NCBI GenBank assembly: GCA_029262005.1
Contig: JAJDAG010000058.1
Location: forward strand, 1-33,968
DNA from: Candidatus Zhuqueibacterota bacterium
GTDB taxonomy: Bacteria > Zhuqueibacterota > Zhuqueibacteria > Oceanimicrobiales > Oceanimicrobiaceae
DNA length: 33,968 nucleotides
Direction of reading: 5' to 3'
Both the position numbers and the translations under genes were made by a program. Below, piece by piece: positions 7,872 to 16,486 of this stretch (positions are counted from its first letter, which is position 1; each line of letters starts with the position of its first letter). Below the pieces are notes generated by a model that had not been told where the DNA came from, did not search any database, and was given only the letters and a program-made list of their open reading frames with translations.

Positions 7872-8216
7872 CTATTTATTTAACGCCCCTACTGCTTCCT
7901 CAGCTGTCTCAAAGGTATCAAATATTTGGGTTAAGTTTGTCATTTTTAACAAACTTTGTACCGGTGACTGGATATTGCAAAGTACCATATTGCCATCACT
8001 TTTCTTAAGCGAAGACAAAGAAGCAATAAGTTCACCCAAACCGGTGCTGTCTACCCAACTCACCTTACCCAGATCGAGCACAACCCGGTTGATCTTCTTG
8101 CGCGCCAAATCGCGAACCTTATCCTGAATTGTTCCCTTGCCCTCAATTCCTGACAACTTTCCCTCAATGATGCAAACTGCCACGCCGTCAACTAGTTTTT
8201 CGATGATCTTAATCAT
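7872..8216 (-). CDS. STAS-domain protein, anti-sigma factor antagonist type
   Basis: A 114-residue single-domain protein like SpoIIAA/RsbV. These proteins bind a switch kinase/anti-sigma factor unless phosphorylated on a conserved serine. Here the loop VSWVDSTGLGEL places that serine at S57. The fold elements are clear: MIKIIEKLVDGVAVCIIEGKL as the first strands, RVVLDLGKV before the loop, and the C-terminal LLKMTNLTQIFDTFETAEEA helix region. AGGGA about 10 nt before ATG 8216 supports the start. No partner kinase or PP2C phosphatase is visible nearby, so its partner must be encoded elsewhere. It is followed on the same strand by the cotransporter gene after 180 bp. Confidence 0.92.
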   Translation of the reverse strand: MIKIIEKLVDGVAVCIIEGKLSGIEGKGTIQDKVRDLARKKINRVVLDLGKVSWVDSTGLGELIASLSSLKKSDGNMVLCNIQSPVQSLLKMTNLTQIFDTFETAEEAVGALNK

Positions 8217-8428
8217 TGGCTTTCAATCCCTGTCTATTTATCATTTCAACCTAACTCTAAACTTTCGAACAAGAGGTCTTGATCACCCCCATTGCAGTTC
8301 CCGCTTATATCTATCTATTTTCAGGAAGGCTAGTAAAGGATCCCAAAATCACGAACAACCATCGGGATATTGAACACAAAATCACCCATAATATAGCACT
8401 CGCAGCAAACAATACAAGTAAAATTTAC

Positions 8429-9391
8429 TCACTGCCATTTGCTAAAATTAAAGTGGTCAGAGCCGTTTGCGAGGCCATAGCCGTCCAGCGTCATCCGAAT
8501 ATCGCTTCTTATCACCTGAAAACCGCGACTCAGAAACCAGTCGAAGCCACTTTTGCAATTCAATGGTATTCGCAAATAAAGGGACGGCAGCGCTTCCCGG
8601 AGCGCCCAATCCTCAACCGCCGTCAATATTTTGCCAAGCAAAGACACAGGCGCACCCATAGCTGTTTGCACGACATTCATTTTCAAAAATTCTCTTTTCT
8701 CTTGTTCAGTGTAAGTTGCCGTATGTGCGATAATGAATGCTTGCAATTTGCCATCATGCAGCAAAAACAAAACATCACCGTAGCCATGCTCCAAAACCAA
8801 CTTAACTTCGGAACTATAGTCAAGGCCCGGGCAAAACTGCTGCGACAAATGCAGTGCGTCATTCAGCAACCGCCTGCCTTCTTCCGGATGAACACTTGAC
8901 AAGTACACAGCCTCAAACCCACCCGCATGAATTTGTGGTTCTGCCGGCACCTTGCCTACAAGATCGAGGGTGAGCGTTTCCACAACAAAACCGAGCTTCG
9001 TATAAAAAGCAATATTTCCTGGAGAATCGGCCGTAAGTTCAAGCCCTATAACCGTGTGACCTTGTTTAATGAGAAACGCCGTTGCGGCTTGAACGATTTG
9101 CCTGCCGTACCCTTTCCCCTGCTCTGACGGCAAAACAGCCAGCGGGCCAAGCCAGGCAGTCTTTCCCCATGAGCGGGTAAAACAGTACGCGGACACCCTC
9201 CCCTTTTCTTCACAAACAAAACAACCGCCCGGATTGGCTGAATAGTACATTTTAAGAAATGAACTTCGGCATAACGGCACTCGCCCGTCAGAAATGCGTG
9301 AGTTGAGCCTCGAATGCGTAAAAGACTTGGACTGAATCAAGTTCACGCTTGATAAATCAGTCTCACGCATTGGGCGAAGAGGCGGTTTCAT
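8429..9391 (-). CDS. GNAT-family N-acetyltransferase with extra C-terminal domain
   Basis: A 320-residue protein. The N-terminal GNAT domain (residues 1-140) has the acetyl-CoA loop EQGKGYGRQIV and the following ALTAFLIKQG-type helix, then DSPGNIAFYTKLGFVVETLT, the typical last strand. The C-terminal half (about 150-320) has a second GNAT-like layout with LYLRIPLNCKSGFDWFLSRG and FQVIRSDIRMT, as in two-domain acetyltransferases that include a substrate-covering domain. The substrate cannot be told. ATG 9391 has no clear ribosome binding site; M8 is an alternative start. Confidence 0.88.
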   Translation of the reverse strand: MKPPLRPMRETDLSSVNLIQSKSFTHSRLNSRISDGRVPLCRSSFLKMYYSANPGGCFVCEEKGRVSAYCFTRSWGKTAWLGPLAVLPSEQGKGYGRQIVQAATAFLIKQGHTVIGLELTADSPGNIAFYTKLGFVVETLTLDLVGKVPAEPQIHAGGFEAVYLSSVHPEEGRRLLNDALHLSQQFCPGLDYSSEVKLVLEHGYGDVLFLLHDGKLQAFIIAHTATYTEQEKREFLKMNVVQTAMGAPVSLLGKILTAVEDWALREALPSLYLRIPLNCKSGFDWFLSRGFQVIRSDIRMTLDGYGLANGSDHFNFSKWQ

Positions 9392-9450
9392 TGTGTCACT
9401 GTTCTGTTGTTTGATGTTTATGATTGGCCAATAAAAATCGGCTTACGAAT

Positions 9451-9470
9451 GCGCATCATTCATGGTGCGC
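9451..9470. terminator. Small hairpin between aminotransferase and acetyltransferase genes
   Basis: GCGCA (9451-9455) / TGCGC (9466-9470) with a 10-nt loop. A T-rich run (TTTCATTTTTTC) follows only on the plus strand, whereas both neighbours are minus strand, so its terminator role is doubtful. Confidence 0.3.
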
Positions 9471-9531
9471 TTTCATTTTTTCAATAACCCACAAAAGCCA
9501 CAATATTGTTTACGTGAAGAGAAATGAATTT

Positions 9532-10644
9532 TCATCTGAACCCGGATGCCAAACCATTGAGAATGTCAACAGCTCTATCCAAATCATCGTCTCCGGCAGA
9601 GAAAGCTATACGAAAATGTGTATTTTTCTCAGAGAAAACATTTCCGGGTATGATAAAGAGTTTCTGCTGAATCGCCGCTTTCACAAATGCTTCTGCATCG
9701 CCCCCCGGTGCTTTTGGGAACAAGTAGAAGGCACCACCCGGCTTACGCATGCTAAAGTTATCCTTAAGACCTTCATACAATTTATCCCGCCGGGCCTGAT
9801 AGCGGGCAACATACTCTGTTATGTCAAAATCGATAGCTGTGATGGCAGCCTTTTGAGCAACAGAATTGGCGCAAACGTATGAATATTGTTGAAATGTCGC
9901 CATGGCATCAATAATATGTTTTGGAGCCGTTGCGTAACCAAGCCGCCAACCTGTCATTCCGGAACTTTTCGAAAACCCGCTAACGACAACGGCGTCATCC
10001 GCCACCTCTGACATGCTGACAAACGGCACATTGTCAAATACAAATTTATCATAAACTTCGTCTGAGATAATATGCAAACCGAATCGGTTAGAAATATCCG
10101 CTACAATCTTCAGCTCATCGGCGCTATAAACAACGCCGGTAGGATTGCCCGGATTGTTGATTACAATCGCTTTTGTTTTCGGCGTAATATGCGGAAGCAG
10201 GCACGCCTCACTTAGGTCAAAATCGGGATAGGTGTCGACGAACACAGGTTTGCCACCACACATAATGACGACATTGGCATAAGAGACGAAATAGGGATCC
10301 AGCACAAGGACTTCATCGCCCGGACTGATCACAGCCAACATAGCGAGGTAGTAGCCGCCAGTGGCCCCGGCGGTTATTAGAATATCCTCAAATTGCAGAC
10401 CCTTGCCTTGCAAACGCGCTATGAGCTTTTCACGCAACTCAGGAATGCCACGGGTGGAAACATAGCTGTTGAAGCCAGCGTCAATCGCCCGGATGGCCGA
10501 CTTCTTAATCGGGTACGGCACATCAAAATCAGGATCACCTATCGACAAATCGATGCCATCAGGATTGGCACAGGCAATATCAAAAATCCTGCGAATGCCT
10601 GAAGGCAGAATTTCTGTGACCCTTCTTGACAAGTCCTTTTTCAT
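9532..10644 (-). CDS. PLP-dependent class I/II aminotransferase, aspartate aminotransferase-like
   Basis: A 370-residue fold-type I aminotransferase. The PLP-binding lysine is K226 in SGFSKSSGMTGWRLGY. Other fixed points are the glycine-rich ITAGATGGYYLAM cofactor loop, the INNPGNPTGVVYS loop, and IISDEVYDKFVFD with the PLP-contacting Asp and Tyr. A C-terminal Arg for the substrate carboxylate is expected in FRIAFSAGDDDLDRA. Length and motifs fit the AspC/AspB-like group (Iγ), which moves amino groups between amino acids and 2-oxoacids in the cytoplasm; the exact substrate cannot be read. The start ATG 10644 lacks a clear ribosome binding site. The gene upstream on the same strand ends 186 bp away, so it may be its own unit. 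Confidence 0.92.
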   Translation of the reverse strand: MKKDLSRRVTEILPSGIRRIFDIACANPDGIDLSIGDPDFDVPYPIKKSAIRAIDAGFNSYVSTRGIPELREKLIARLQGKGLQFEDILITAGATGGYYLAMLAVISPGDEVLVLDPYFVSYANVVIMCGGKPVFVDTYPDFDLSEACLLPHITPKTKAIVINNPGNPTGVVYSADELKIVADISNRFGLHIISDEVYDKFVFDNVPFVSMSEVADDAVVVSGFSKSSGMTGWRLGYATAPKHIIDAMATFQQYSYVCANSVAQKAAITAIDFDITEYVARYQARRDKLYEGLKDNFSMRKPGGAFYLFPKAPGGDAEAFVKAAIQQKLFIIPGNVFSEKNTHFRIAFSAGDDDLDRAVDILNGLASGFR

Positions 10645-10830
10645 AGGGCAGGTTGTGTTCCATTAATCAAGCGCCATAGCCAGAACCTACTGAAACTTTC
10701 GACGCAATTGAATTGGGTTCGAGTTCTTGAAAAGAGATTCCTAAACCGGAAGATTTCCTAATCACAAATAATCTTGGGTTCTTGCGGCTGTGGCCAAAAT
10801 ATGCGCAAGAAGTCAGTTATTTCCAAGCCT

Positions 10831-12516
10831 TCAGTTGGCTTTTCTTGTTGTAAATCGCGGCGTTTCCCGCAGAATCCAATTGTCCGGATCGACCACAGGC
10901 AAAACATTCTTTGACACAGAAATACTTTCTTCGTCCGAGCGCATCGCTACTTTCCGGATGCCAACGCCCATTCGCACTTCAACGGGCATACGAAAAGGTA
11001 AATCGCCAGGTACGTCCCAGTGCAGCGACAGGCGGTCGCCTTTTTGGGAACTTATGAGTCGGGGTAATTGCGGCTGGCGTAAATAAACCTCAAAAAACCA
11101 GTCAAGCTCCTGACCTGACACGTCCTTTACAACTCGCTCAAAGTCAGCCGTTGTTACAAAATGACACTGGCTGCCATCGGTGGCATATGTCATGGCGGAA
11201 TCCGGATAAGCGAGCAAGCGCAACGACTGCACCAACGCCTCTTTTCCAATTAGATATCTCAGAGTGTGCAGCATCCAGGCGCCTTTGCGGTAAATATCAA
11301 GGCCATAAATGTCGCGGGTGCGCTGAGAACTTCGAGGCGCAACAGCACGACGGTTCTGCAGCCCGACCCTGAAATCCGCGAGGTAATCATGGTAAGCTTC
11401 AATGCCATACAAACTCTCGGCATACAACGCCTCAAGATAGGTAGCTATGCCTTCGTGCAGCCACCAGTCTTGCCAGTCAGGCACAGTTACCATATTAGCA
11501 AACCATTCATGCGCCAACTCATGGAAATGGTCTGCATCAAAGCCGTAGCGATTGTTCCGGAAGCTGCCGCCGTAAGAAATTACCGTCTGATGTTGCATGC
11601 CGCTGTAACGTGTTTGCGCGACACTGTACTTGTCTGCCCGGAACGGATAGGGCCCCAGAGTTTGCTCCAGGAAACGAAGCTGTTTTGAAATCTGCGGGAA
11701 AAACCGCATCGCCTTGACGTAATCCTCGGGCATCACCCAAAATGTGACAGGCACTTTTTCGCCACCAATGCTGCGGTAGGTATCCTTCAACTCACTGTAC
11801 TGGGCGATATTCAGAGTCACACCGGAGTTGTTAATTGGCGTTGAAACAAACCAATGAAAAGTGTGCATTCTCGGAAGACCACCATGCCGAACATAATCCC
11901 GCAAGCGTCCGTTCGTCGCAACAGTCAAAGGCTCCGGCACAGTGATGTGCAGTGCCATGGAATCGGCTTCATCGGAAGGATGATCCTTACAAGGCCACCA
12001 GATATCTGCTCCGTTCAACACGGAAACAATACCCAGCCAGGGTTCGCCACTCTTGGAGTGGGACCAGATAAAACCATCGGACCAACTCCCTGGCTCCGGC
12101 TCCGGAGCGATCATAGGCCTGCCACCATAGTCCACAACCACTGAGAGATATTCCCCAACAGCAGCTTGCTCTGGAAGTTTGATCCACAATTTTCCAACCC
12201 TGCGCTCGAAATACAGAAGATTTGCGTTGCTTCTACCGCGCTGCATTACTTTTTCGACCTGAAGCAGGGGATCGAGATCGAGCACAAACCAGGTAAGCGG
12301 CTCAAGAACAGTTGCTTCTGCCCTGAGCGCGCCGTGAATCGTGCTATCGTCCGGGTTTACAAAAAGAGTCAGATCATAAAATGTGATATCGTAGGCAGCC
12401 TGTTCCGGCATAAGAGGGCCGCCTGAGTTGTAGACGCCGGTCTGCGCCCAGGACAATCCGGTGAGAAAAAGAAATACAACCGTACAGTTCTTCATAGATT
12501 TTGATATTTTCGTCAT
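10831..12516 (-). CDS. Secreted M1-family (gluzincin) metallopeptidase-like protein
   Basis: A 561-residue protein with an N-terminal signal peptide (KNCTVVFLFLTGLSWAQ) so it is exported. The zinc site is complete: H332 and H336 in HELAHEWFAN, and E355 in WWLHEGIATYLEALY, 18 residues on, as in M1 aminopeptidases. An N-terminal all-beta domain (about 30-220) precedes the catalytic part. It has no extra C-terminal helical domain, so it is a short M1 protein. The motif equivalent to GxMEN reads SGMQHQT (residues 305-311), with Gln308 where the amine-binding Glu is normal. This may change or weaken aminopeptidase action. ATG 12516 is chosen over the TTG two codons upstream; ATG 12495 is also possible. 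Confidence 0.9.
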   Translation of the reverse strand: MTKISKSMKNCTVVFLFLTGLSWAQTGVYNSGGPLMPEQAAYDITFYDLTLFVNPDDSTIHGALRAEATVLEPLTWFVLDLDPLLQVEKVMQRGRSNANLLYFERRVGKLWIKLPEQAAVGEYLSVVVDYGGRPMIAPEPEPGSWSDGFIWSHSKSGEPWLGIVSVLNGADIWWPCKDHPSDEADSMALHITVPEPLTVATNGRLRDYVRHGGLPRMHTFHWFVSTPINNSGVTLNIAQYSELKDTYRSIGGEKVPVTFWVMPEDYVKAMRFFPQISKQLRFLEQTLGPYPFRADKYSVAQTRYSGMQHQTVISYGGSFRNNRYGFDADHFHELAHEWFANMVTVPDWQDWWLHEGIATYLEALYAESLYGIEAYHDYLADFRVGLQNRRAVAPRSSQRTRDIYGLDIYRKGAWMLHTLRYLIGKEALVQSLRLLAYPDSAMTYATDGSQCHFVTTADFERVVKDVSGQELDWFFEVYLRQPQLPRLISSQKGDRLSLHWDVPGDLPFRMPVEVRMGVGIRKVAMRSDEESISVSKNVLPVVDPDNWILRETPRFTTRKAN

Positions 12517-12522
12517 AGGCAA

Positions 12523-12858
12523 ACGTTGAGGACCACCTCACGGTGAAACCGACAAGTAATCCTAAAATAAAAGCAAAATTGTAATGTCAAAAGTCTCTCT
12601 TCCATGTTTTTGCAACTACTCAGCCCGAAAACTAAAGCATACAAAAATTCCACTAGTTCGTTTCTGCCAAAGTAGCAACGCCCACCTTTTCTCCAGCGCT
12701 ACAGAAACCAAGGCACATAGATGATCACAAGTTATTAAGATGAATTCGGCACAGCCAAAACATTTTTTCGTGAAACGAGGCGAATGAAGTGTTTGTTTTG
12801 ACAAAACTAATATATTCACAAAGTACTTAAATTGCGGTTCGACAAATTGGCTACCTTG
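12523..12858. other. Intergenic stretch with no recognised gene
   Basis: Between the channel gene and the metallopeptidase gene, both minus strand. GAGGTGG lies shortly before the peptidase start. Small frames here do not resemble proteins, and I see no tRNA, repeat or strong hairpin. Confidence 0.5.
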
Positions 12859-13596
12859 TCAATGCACTTGAAACAGTTGTTTACGGCGTTTTTCCATGAT
12901 CACATAGTGCAGCGTGATGCACGGGCTAATTAAAAAGTAAGCAAATCCAGACAATCCAGGATACACTGGCAGAACAAAGGCCAGGCCGACTGACAAAATG
13001 CCAATGCCCATGTAAATAAAATTACGCTGGATTGCCTGTTTTGTAATATGCAATTCGATCTGGGTTAATTTAAGCGCTGCACCAGAGCGATAGGCATGTA
13101 TATAGAGAACCGCAAAAATTAAAAACACCGAGATGTAGCCAAGGCCATAAATGATCAGCAACTGGTGTACTTGTTCCTGCTTGATAATTGGAACGATAAT
13201 ACCATTGGCCAAAGTGGTTGTCAAGGAACCGAAAAACTGATTGACTAGAAGCGAAAACAGAAACTTCAGAGGGTAAACATAAAAGAGAATAACAAAAAGT
13301 AGTATTGCGTTTAACGTAATTGTCGTATTATCTACCAGGCCGTATCTGCGAAAAAAAGAATAATGCGTGTACCAAATGCCCACAAGCGTGACAAAACATA
13401 TAGAAAATGCCACAAAGCCGCGCATGGCCAAAAGCAAGTCATCAAAAGTTTTCGGCACCTCCAGAGAAACCACCAGCAGCGTTAGTGCAAATGCGAAAAC
13501 AGCATCGCTAAACCCTTCAAGACGGGACACCTCGGTGCTACGCCAACTGAACTGACCATGCTTCCCCAGTCCTTTGGAAATGGCTTTCTTGCGCAT
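12859..13596 (-). CDS. TMEM175-family potassium channel-like membrane protein
   Basis: A 245-residue integral membrane protein with six hydrophobic segments. The first helix carries the family hallmark RLEGFSDAVFAFALTLL (residues 25-41); FSD is the gate-forming motif of TMEM175 (DUF1211) channels, which are leak-type K+ channels lacking the usual TVGYG filter. The first residues (to about 24) are basic and cytoplasmic. Bacterial members are about 200 residues with one six-helix repeat, forming tetramers. Its ATG overlaps the stop of the malic enzyme gene by one base (TAATG), so the two are co-translated. The physiological link is unknown. Confidence 0.88.
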   Translation of the reverse strand: MRKKAISKGLGKHGQFSWRSTEVSRLEGFSDAVFAFALTLLVVSLEVPKTFDDLLLAMRGFVAFSICFVTLVGIWYTHYSFFRRYGLVDNTTITLNAILLFVILFYVYPLKFLFSLLVNQFFGSLTTTLANGIIVPIIKQEQVHQLLIIYGLGYISVFLIFAVLYIHAYRSGAALKLTQIELHITKQAIQRNFIYMGIGILSVGLAFVLPVYPGLSGFAYFLISPCITLHYVIMEKRRKQLFQVH

Positions 13597-14792
13597 TATA
13601 GAGCCTGCACGGATGGGTCACTTTCATACGCCTCTTTAACCTGTTGCGCAATGCGCGGAGCAACAGACTTGTCCAGTGGCGATGGCAAAATTTTATCAAC
13701 GGTCGGCGAATCGACACAATCAGCCAACGCATAAGCGGCCTCAAGCTTCATCTTGCTTGAAATCACTTTGGCACGCGCATCGATGGCACCGCGAAAAATG
13801 CCGGGAAATGCAAGCACATTATTTACTTGATTGGGGAAATCACTTCGGCCCGTGCCAACGACAAATGCACCGGCTTCCCTGGCAATGTCGGGCATGATCT
13901 CCGGCGTGGGGTTGGCCATGGCAAAAACGATGGCTTTGTCAGCCATGCTTTTTATCATTTTCGGGGACAAAATATTGCCCTTGCTGACTCCGATAAACAC
14001 GTCGGCATGCTCCAATGCAGTTGCCAGAGTTCCTGTTATTTCCTGGCGATTGGTTATTCTGGCAAGCCGCAGTTTCGTCCGATTAGTCATGATGTCCGGC
14101 CGGGATTGGGAAATAATTCCTTTAGAATCACATACAATTATTTGCTTGACCCGCTCACAAACGCTCGGGTCGTGCCCAACGCAAAGCAACATTTCGGCAA
14201 TGGCCGTGCCCGCAGCGCCCGCGCCATTTATCACAACTTTTAACTCGGTTAACTTCTTGCCGATAAGCCGGGTTGAATTGATCAAACCTGCCAGCAGGAC
14301 AATGGCAGTACCGTGCTGATCGTCATGAAAAACGGGGATGCCAATATCTTGCAGCGCCCGCTCGATCTCAAAGCATCTGGGCGCAGAAATATCTTCCAGA
14401 TTTATTCCGGCAAAAACAGGTGCGATATTTTTCACAAGATTGATAATCTCAAAAGCATTTTGCGTTTCAACACAAATCGGAAATGCGTTTATGTCGCCGT
14501 ACTCCTTAAATAGCATTGCTTTGCCTTCCATAACCGGAATGGCCCCCTTCGGACCAATATTACCAAGCCCCAACACAGCAGAGCCATCGGAAACAATCGC
14601 CACTGTGTTGCCTTTGATTGTCAGGTCATAGGCCCTGTCTTCATTTTCAGCAATATCGCGACACGCCTGGGCAACGCCCGGTGTGTAAACCAGCGACAAA
14701 TCATGTTGATTTTTTATTTCGTATTTGCTGCATACTTCCAACTTGCCGCCTAACTTCTGGTGCAGTTGCGTTGATTCCAAATAGATATCCAT
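13596..14792 (-). CDS. Malic enzyme (malate dehydrogenase, oxaloacetate-decarboxylating)
   Basis: A 398-residue short-form malic enzyme that converts malate to pyruvate and CO2 with NAD(P)+. Catalytic Tyr36 is in SLVYTPGVAQ. GNIGPKGAIPVMEGKAMLFK carries the catalytic lysine region, and NLEDISAPRCFEIE with IPVFHDDQHGTAIV supplies the metal-binding acids. The Rossmann motif is INGAGAAGTAIAEML. It lacks the phosphotransacetylase-like C-terminal domain found in MaeB enzymes, so it resembles the compact bacterial/archaeal type. Cofactor choice cannot be read. GGAGA before ATG 14792 supports the start. The TPR gene upstream ends 63 bp away, and the channel gene downstream overlaps by 1 nt. Confidence 0.95.
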   Translation of the reverse strand: MDIYLESTQLHQKLGGKLEVCSKYEIKNQHDLSLVYTPGVAQACRDIAENEDRAYDLTIKGNTVAIVSDGSAVLGLGNIGPKGAIPVMEGKAMLFKEYGDINAFPICVETQNAFEIINLVKNIAPVFAGINLEDISAPRCFEIERALQDIGIPVFHDDQHGTAIVLLAGLINSTRLIGKKLTELKVVINGAGAAGTAIAEMLLCVGHDPSVCERVKQIIVCDSKGIISQSRPDIMTNRTKLRLARITNRQEITGTLATALEHADVFIGVSKGNILSPKMIKSMADKAIVFAMANPTPEIMPDIAREAGAFVVGTGRSDFPNQVNNVLAFPGIFRGAIDARAKVISSKMKLEAAYALADCVDSPTVDKILPSPLDKSVAPRIAQQVKEAYESDPSVQAL

Positions 14793-14855
14793 TTAGTCTC
14801 CAAAATTTGTAGGCGAAAAAGTTACTTTAAACATCTTTGAGCAAATGCCCGGCGA

Positions 14856-15605
14856 TCACCGGACTCTTTTGTTAATACGCTTCGCAGCCTCTTTGTATTG
14901 CTGCGCTTTTTCCGGCTCACCGGCACGGTTATAAAGTGTTCCCAGATTGCGGAGCACGACGGCCACTGCGGAGTGTTTTGGGCCAAAACACTCACGCCTG
15001 ATATCCAGAGCACGCTGATACAATGACTCTGCCTGCTGAAAAAGTCCGCGTGTTTTATATAACCCCGCCAGGTTATTCAGCGCGGTTGCCAAATTGGGAT
15101 GATTTCGCCCCAACTTCTTTTCGATAATTGCGATAGCTCGTTTGTAGTAAGGTTCGGCTTCTTCGTATTTACGCCACGCATCATAAAGCACTGCTAGATT
15201 ATTGAGCGAAACAGCGATGTCGAGGTCATCAGGATCCAGTGTTTTTTCACGGATTCCCAGTGCCTGCTTGTGTAGCGCTTCCGCTTCCTGGTAATCCCCC
15301 TGGGTTTTGTAAAGCACAGCCAGATTATTCAGAGAATTCGCAACTTCAGGATGCTCAGGGCCCAACGTTTTTTTGCGAATTGCCCAAGCTTGCTCATAAA
15401 GAGGCTCGGCCGCTGCGAGATCCCCCGTGGCCTTGTAAATCCCGGCAAGGTTATTTAACGATGTGGCGACCTTTTCATGCTCAGTACCGTAAGAATCCTT
15501 GGCCATGCGCAAGGCTTGTTGCGCTAATTGCAGTGCTTCACGCTGATTGCCCGAACGAAAGGCGGAAGCTGCCTTGTCGTTTATTTCTTCCCAGATCGAT
15601 TTCAT
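14856..15605 (-). CDS. Tetratricopeptide repeat protein, kinesin-light-chain type
   Basis: A 249-residue protein made almost wholly of five 42-residue TPR units of the kinesin light chain type. Each has the core LNNLAxLYKxxGxxxxAExLYxxAL followed by RE/KKTLGPEHPxVA. The repeats begin near residue 20 (ASAFRSGNQREALQLAQQAL) and continue to the C-terminus. No signal peptide or catalytic domain is visible, so it is likely a cytoplasmic scaffold. Neighbours (malic enzyme, channel) do not tell its partner. The start lacks a clear ribosome binding site. Confidence 0.88.
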   Translation of the reverse strand: MKSIWEEINDKAASAFRSGNQREALQLAQQALRMAKDSYGTEHEKVATSLNNLAGIYKATGDLAAAEPLYEQAWAIRKKTLGPEHPEVANSLNNLAVLYKTQGDYQEAEALHKQALGIREKTLDPDDLDIAVSLNNLAVLYDAWRKYEEAEPYYKRAIAIIEKKLGRNHPNLATALNNLAGLYKTRGLFQQAESLYQRALDIRRECFGPKHSAVAVVLRNLGTLYNRAGEPEKAQQYKEAAKRINKRVR

Positions 15606-15866
15606 TTGAAACGGCCGTCAGGTTCATATCCGCCATGGGGGCACAGGCAAAAAGAAGTGAATCAAGCGCGAATATTTTTGCTTATTTCGGTTGCAATGCC
15701 GTCATTGAAAAAAACAGGACACTATTTTCCGTATGAAGGTATACCGGCTTGCAAATCAATCGCTAAAACAAGCAAGTTCAATATTGAAAGACAAAACTGC
15801 TTGCATTACCACTCATAATGATTCTATTTAATGTTTGACCAAAAACTATGGCACGTTTCATAACGG

Positions 15867-15988
15867 GTGTCATTCCAAAACCGTTGTTCAGGATAAAGAA
15901 TATAACAAGGAGGATTTACACATTAAAAACAATGTCTTAAAGACGATGAATCCATACTTCGTCAAATCTTCCTCCTGGTCGAAATGAC
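15867..15988. repeat. Imperfect palindromic element, MITE-like
   Basis: The left end reads GTGTCATTCC and continues to AAGGAGGATTT (15907-15917). The right end has AAATCTTCCTCCT then GAAATGAC (to 15988). The complement of the right end, GTCATTTCGACC then AGGAGGAAGATTT, resembles the GTCATTTCGAC...AGGAGAAATCT palindromes dispersed in many bacterial genomes. No transposase is present. Confidence 0.45.
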
Positions 15989-16286
15989 TGCACCGGCGTT
16001 TTCAGTCAATCACTATTTAAACAAAAAACAAAAAGAAAGCAAGCGGAATTGACAACGCGCCAAGTTATTTGCAATTTCCACACCCAGCCTCAGAATTATC
16101 TTGTTGCATCACACGATTTCCCGAATTGCATCAGGAGGAGATGCCGAAGGGCCGATTCTCCCAACGTTACTTTTGCTGAAAATGACAGTAAATGAGTGAA
16201 TAATTAAGCGGGAGTAACTTTGGAAAGGTATCTATCCTGATTAATTCCTAAATTCACAATTTGAGGTCAAACGTCATACACCGGAT

Positions 16287-16355
16287 TGTCACTCAGGAGG
16301 CGTCTTGTTAGCTTGGCAAACCGCTGTAAATTAAAAAGATTCCTCCAGAATGACA
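16287..16355. repeat. Second imperfect inverted repeat of the same type
   Basis: TGTCACTCAGGAGGCGTCTT (16287-16306) pairs with the sequence ending in AGATTCCTCCAGAATGACA (to 16354), whose complement is TGTCATTCTGGAGGAATCT. The arms are about 24 bp, with a 21-nt centre and several mismatches. It shares the TCATTC...GGAGG core with the element at 15867-15988. Confidence 0.5.
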
Positions 16356-16486
16356 AGGGTGCTGTGAATTATTCAGACTAGTAAATAATATCTTTGTGAG
16401 GAAATAGCTTAACTGTTTCCAGCGTGCGAATGCTCGCGCACACCGGAAAAAACAACGCATGTATTGTAAGTCCTGCTTACGAAAAC

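Larger units (their letters stand above)
15606..16486. other. 880-bp non-coding stretch with imperfect inverted repeats
   Basis: No frame here resembles a protein and no tRNA is seen. It contains two separate inverted repeats of related type, described as separate entries, with ordinary AT-rich sequence around them. It lies upstream of the TPR gene and downstream of the outer-membrane protein gene, both on the minus strand. Confidence 0.6.

Noticed and set aside
12616-12819. 67-residue minus-strand frame in the gap before the metallopeptidase gene
   Set aside because: No recognised features, no ribosome binding site, and composition unlike neighbours.
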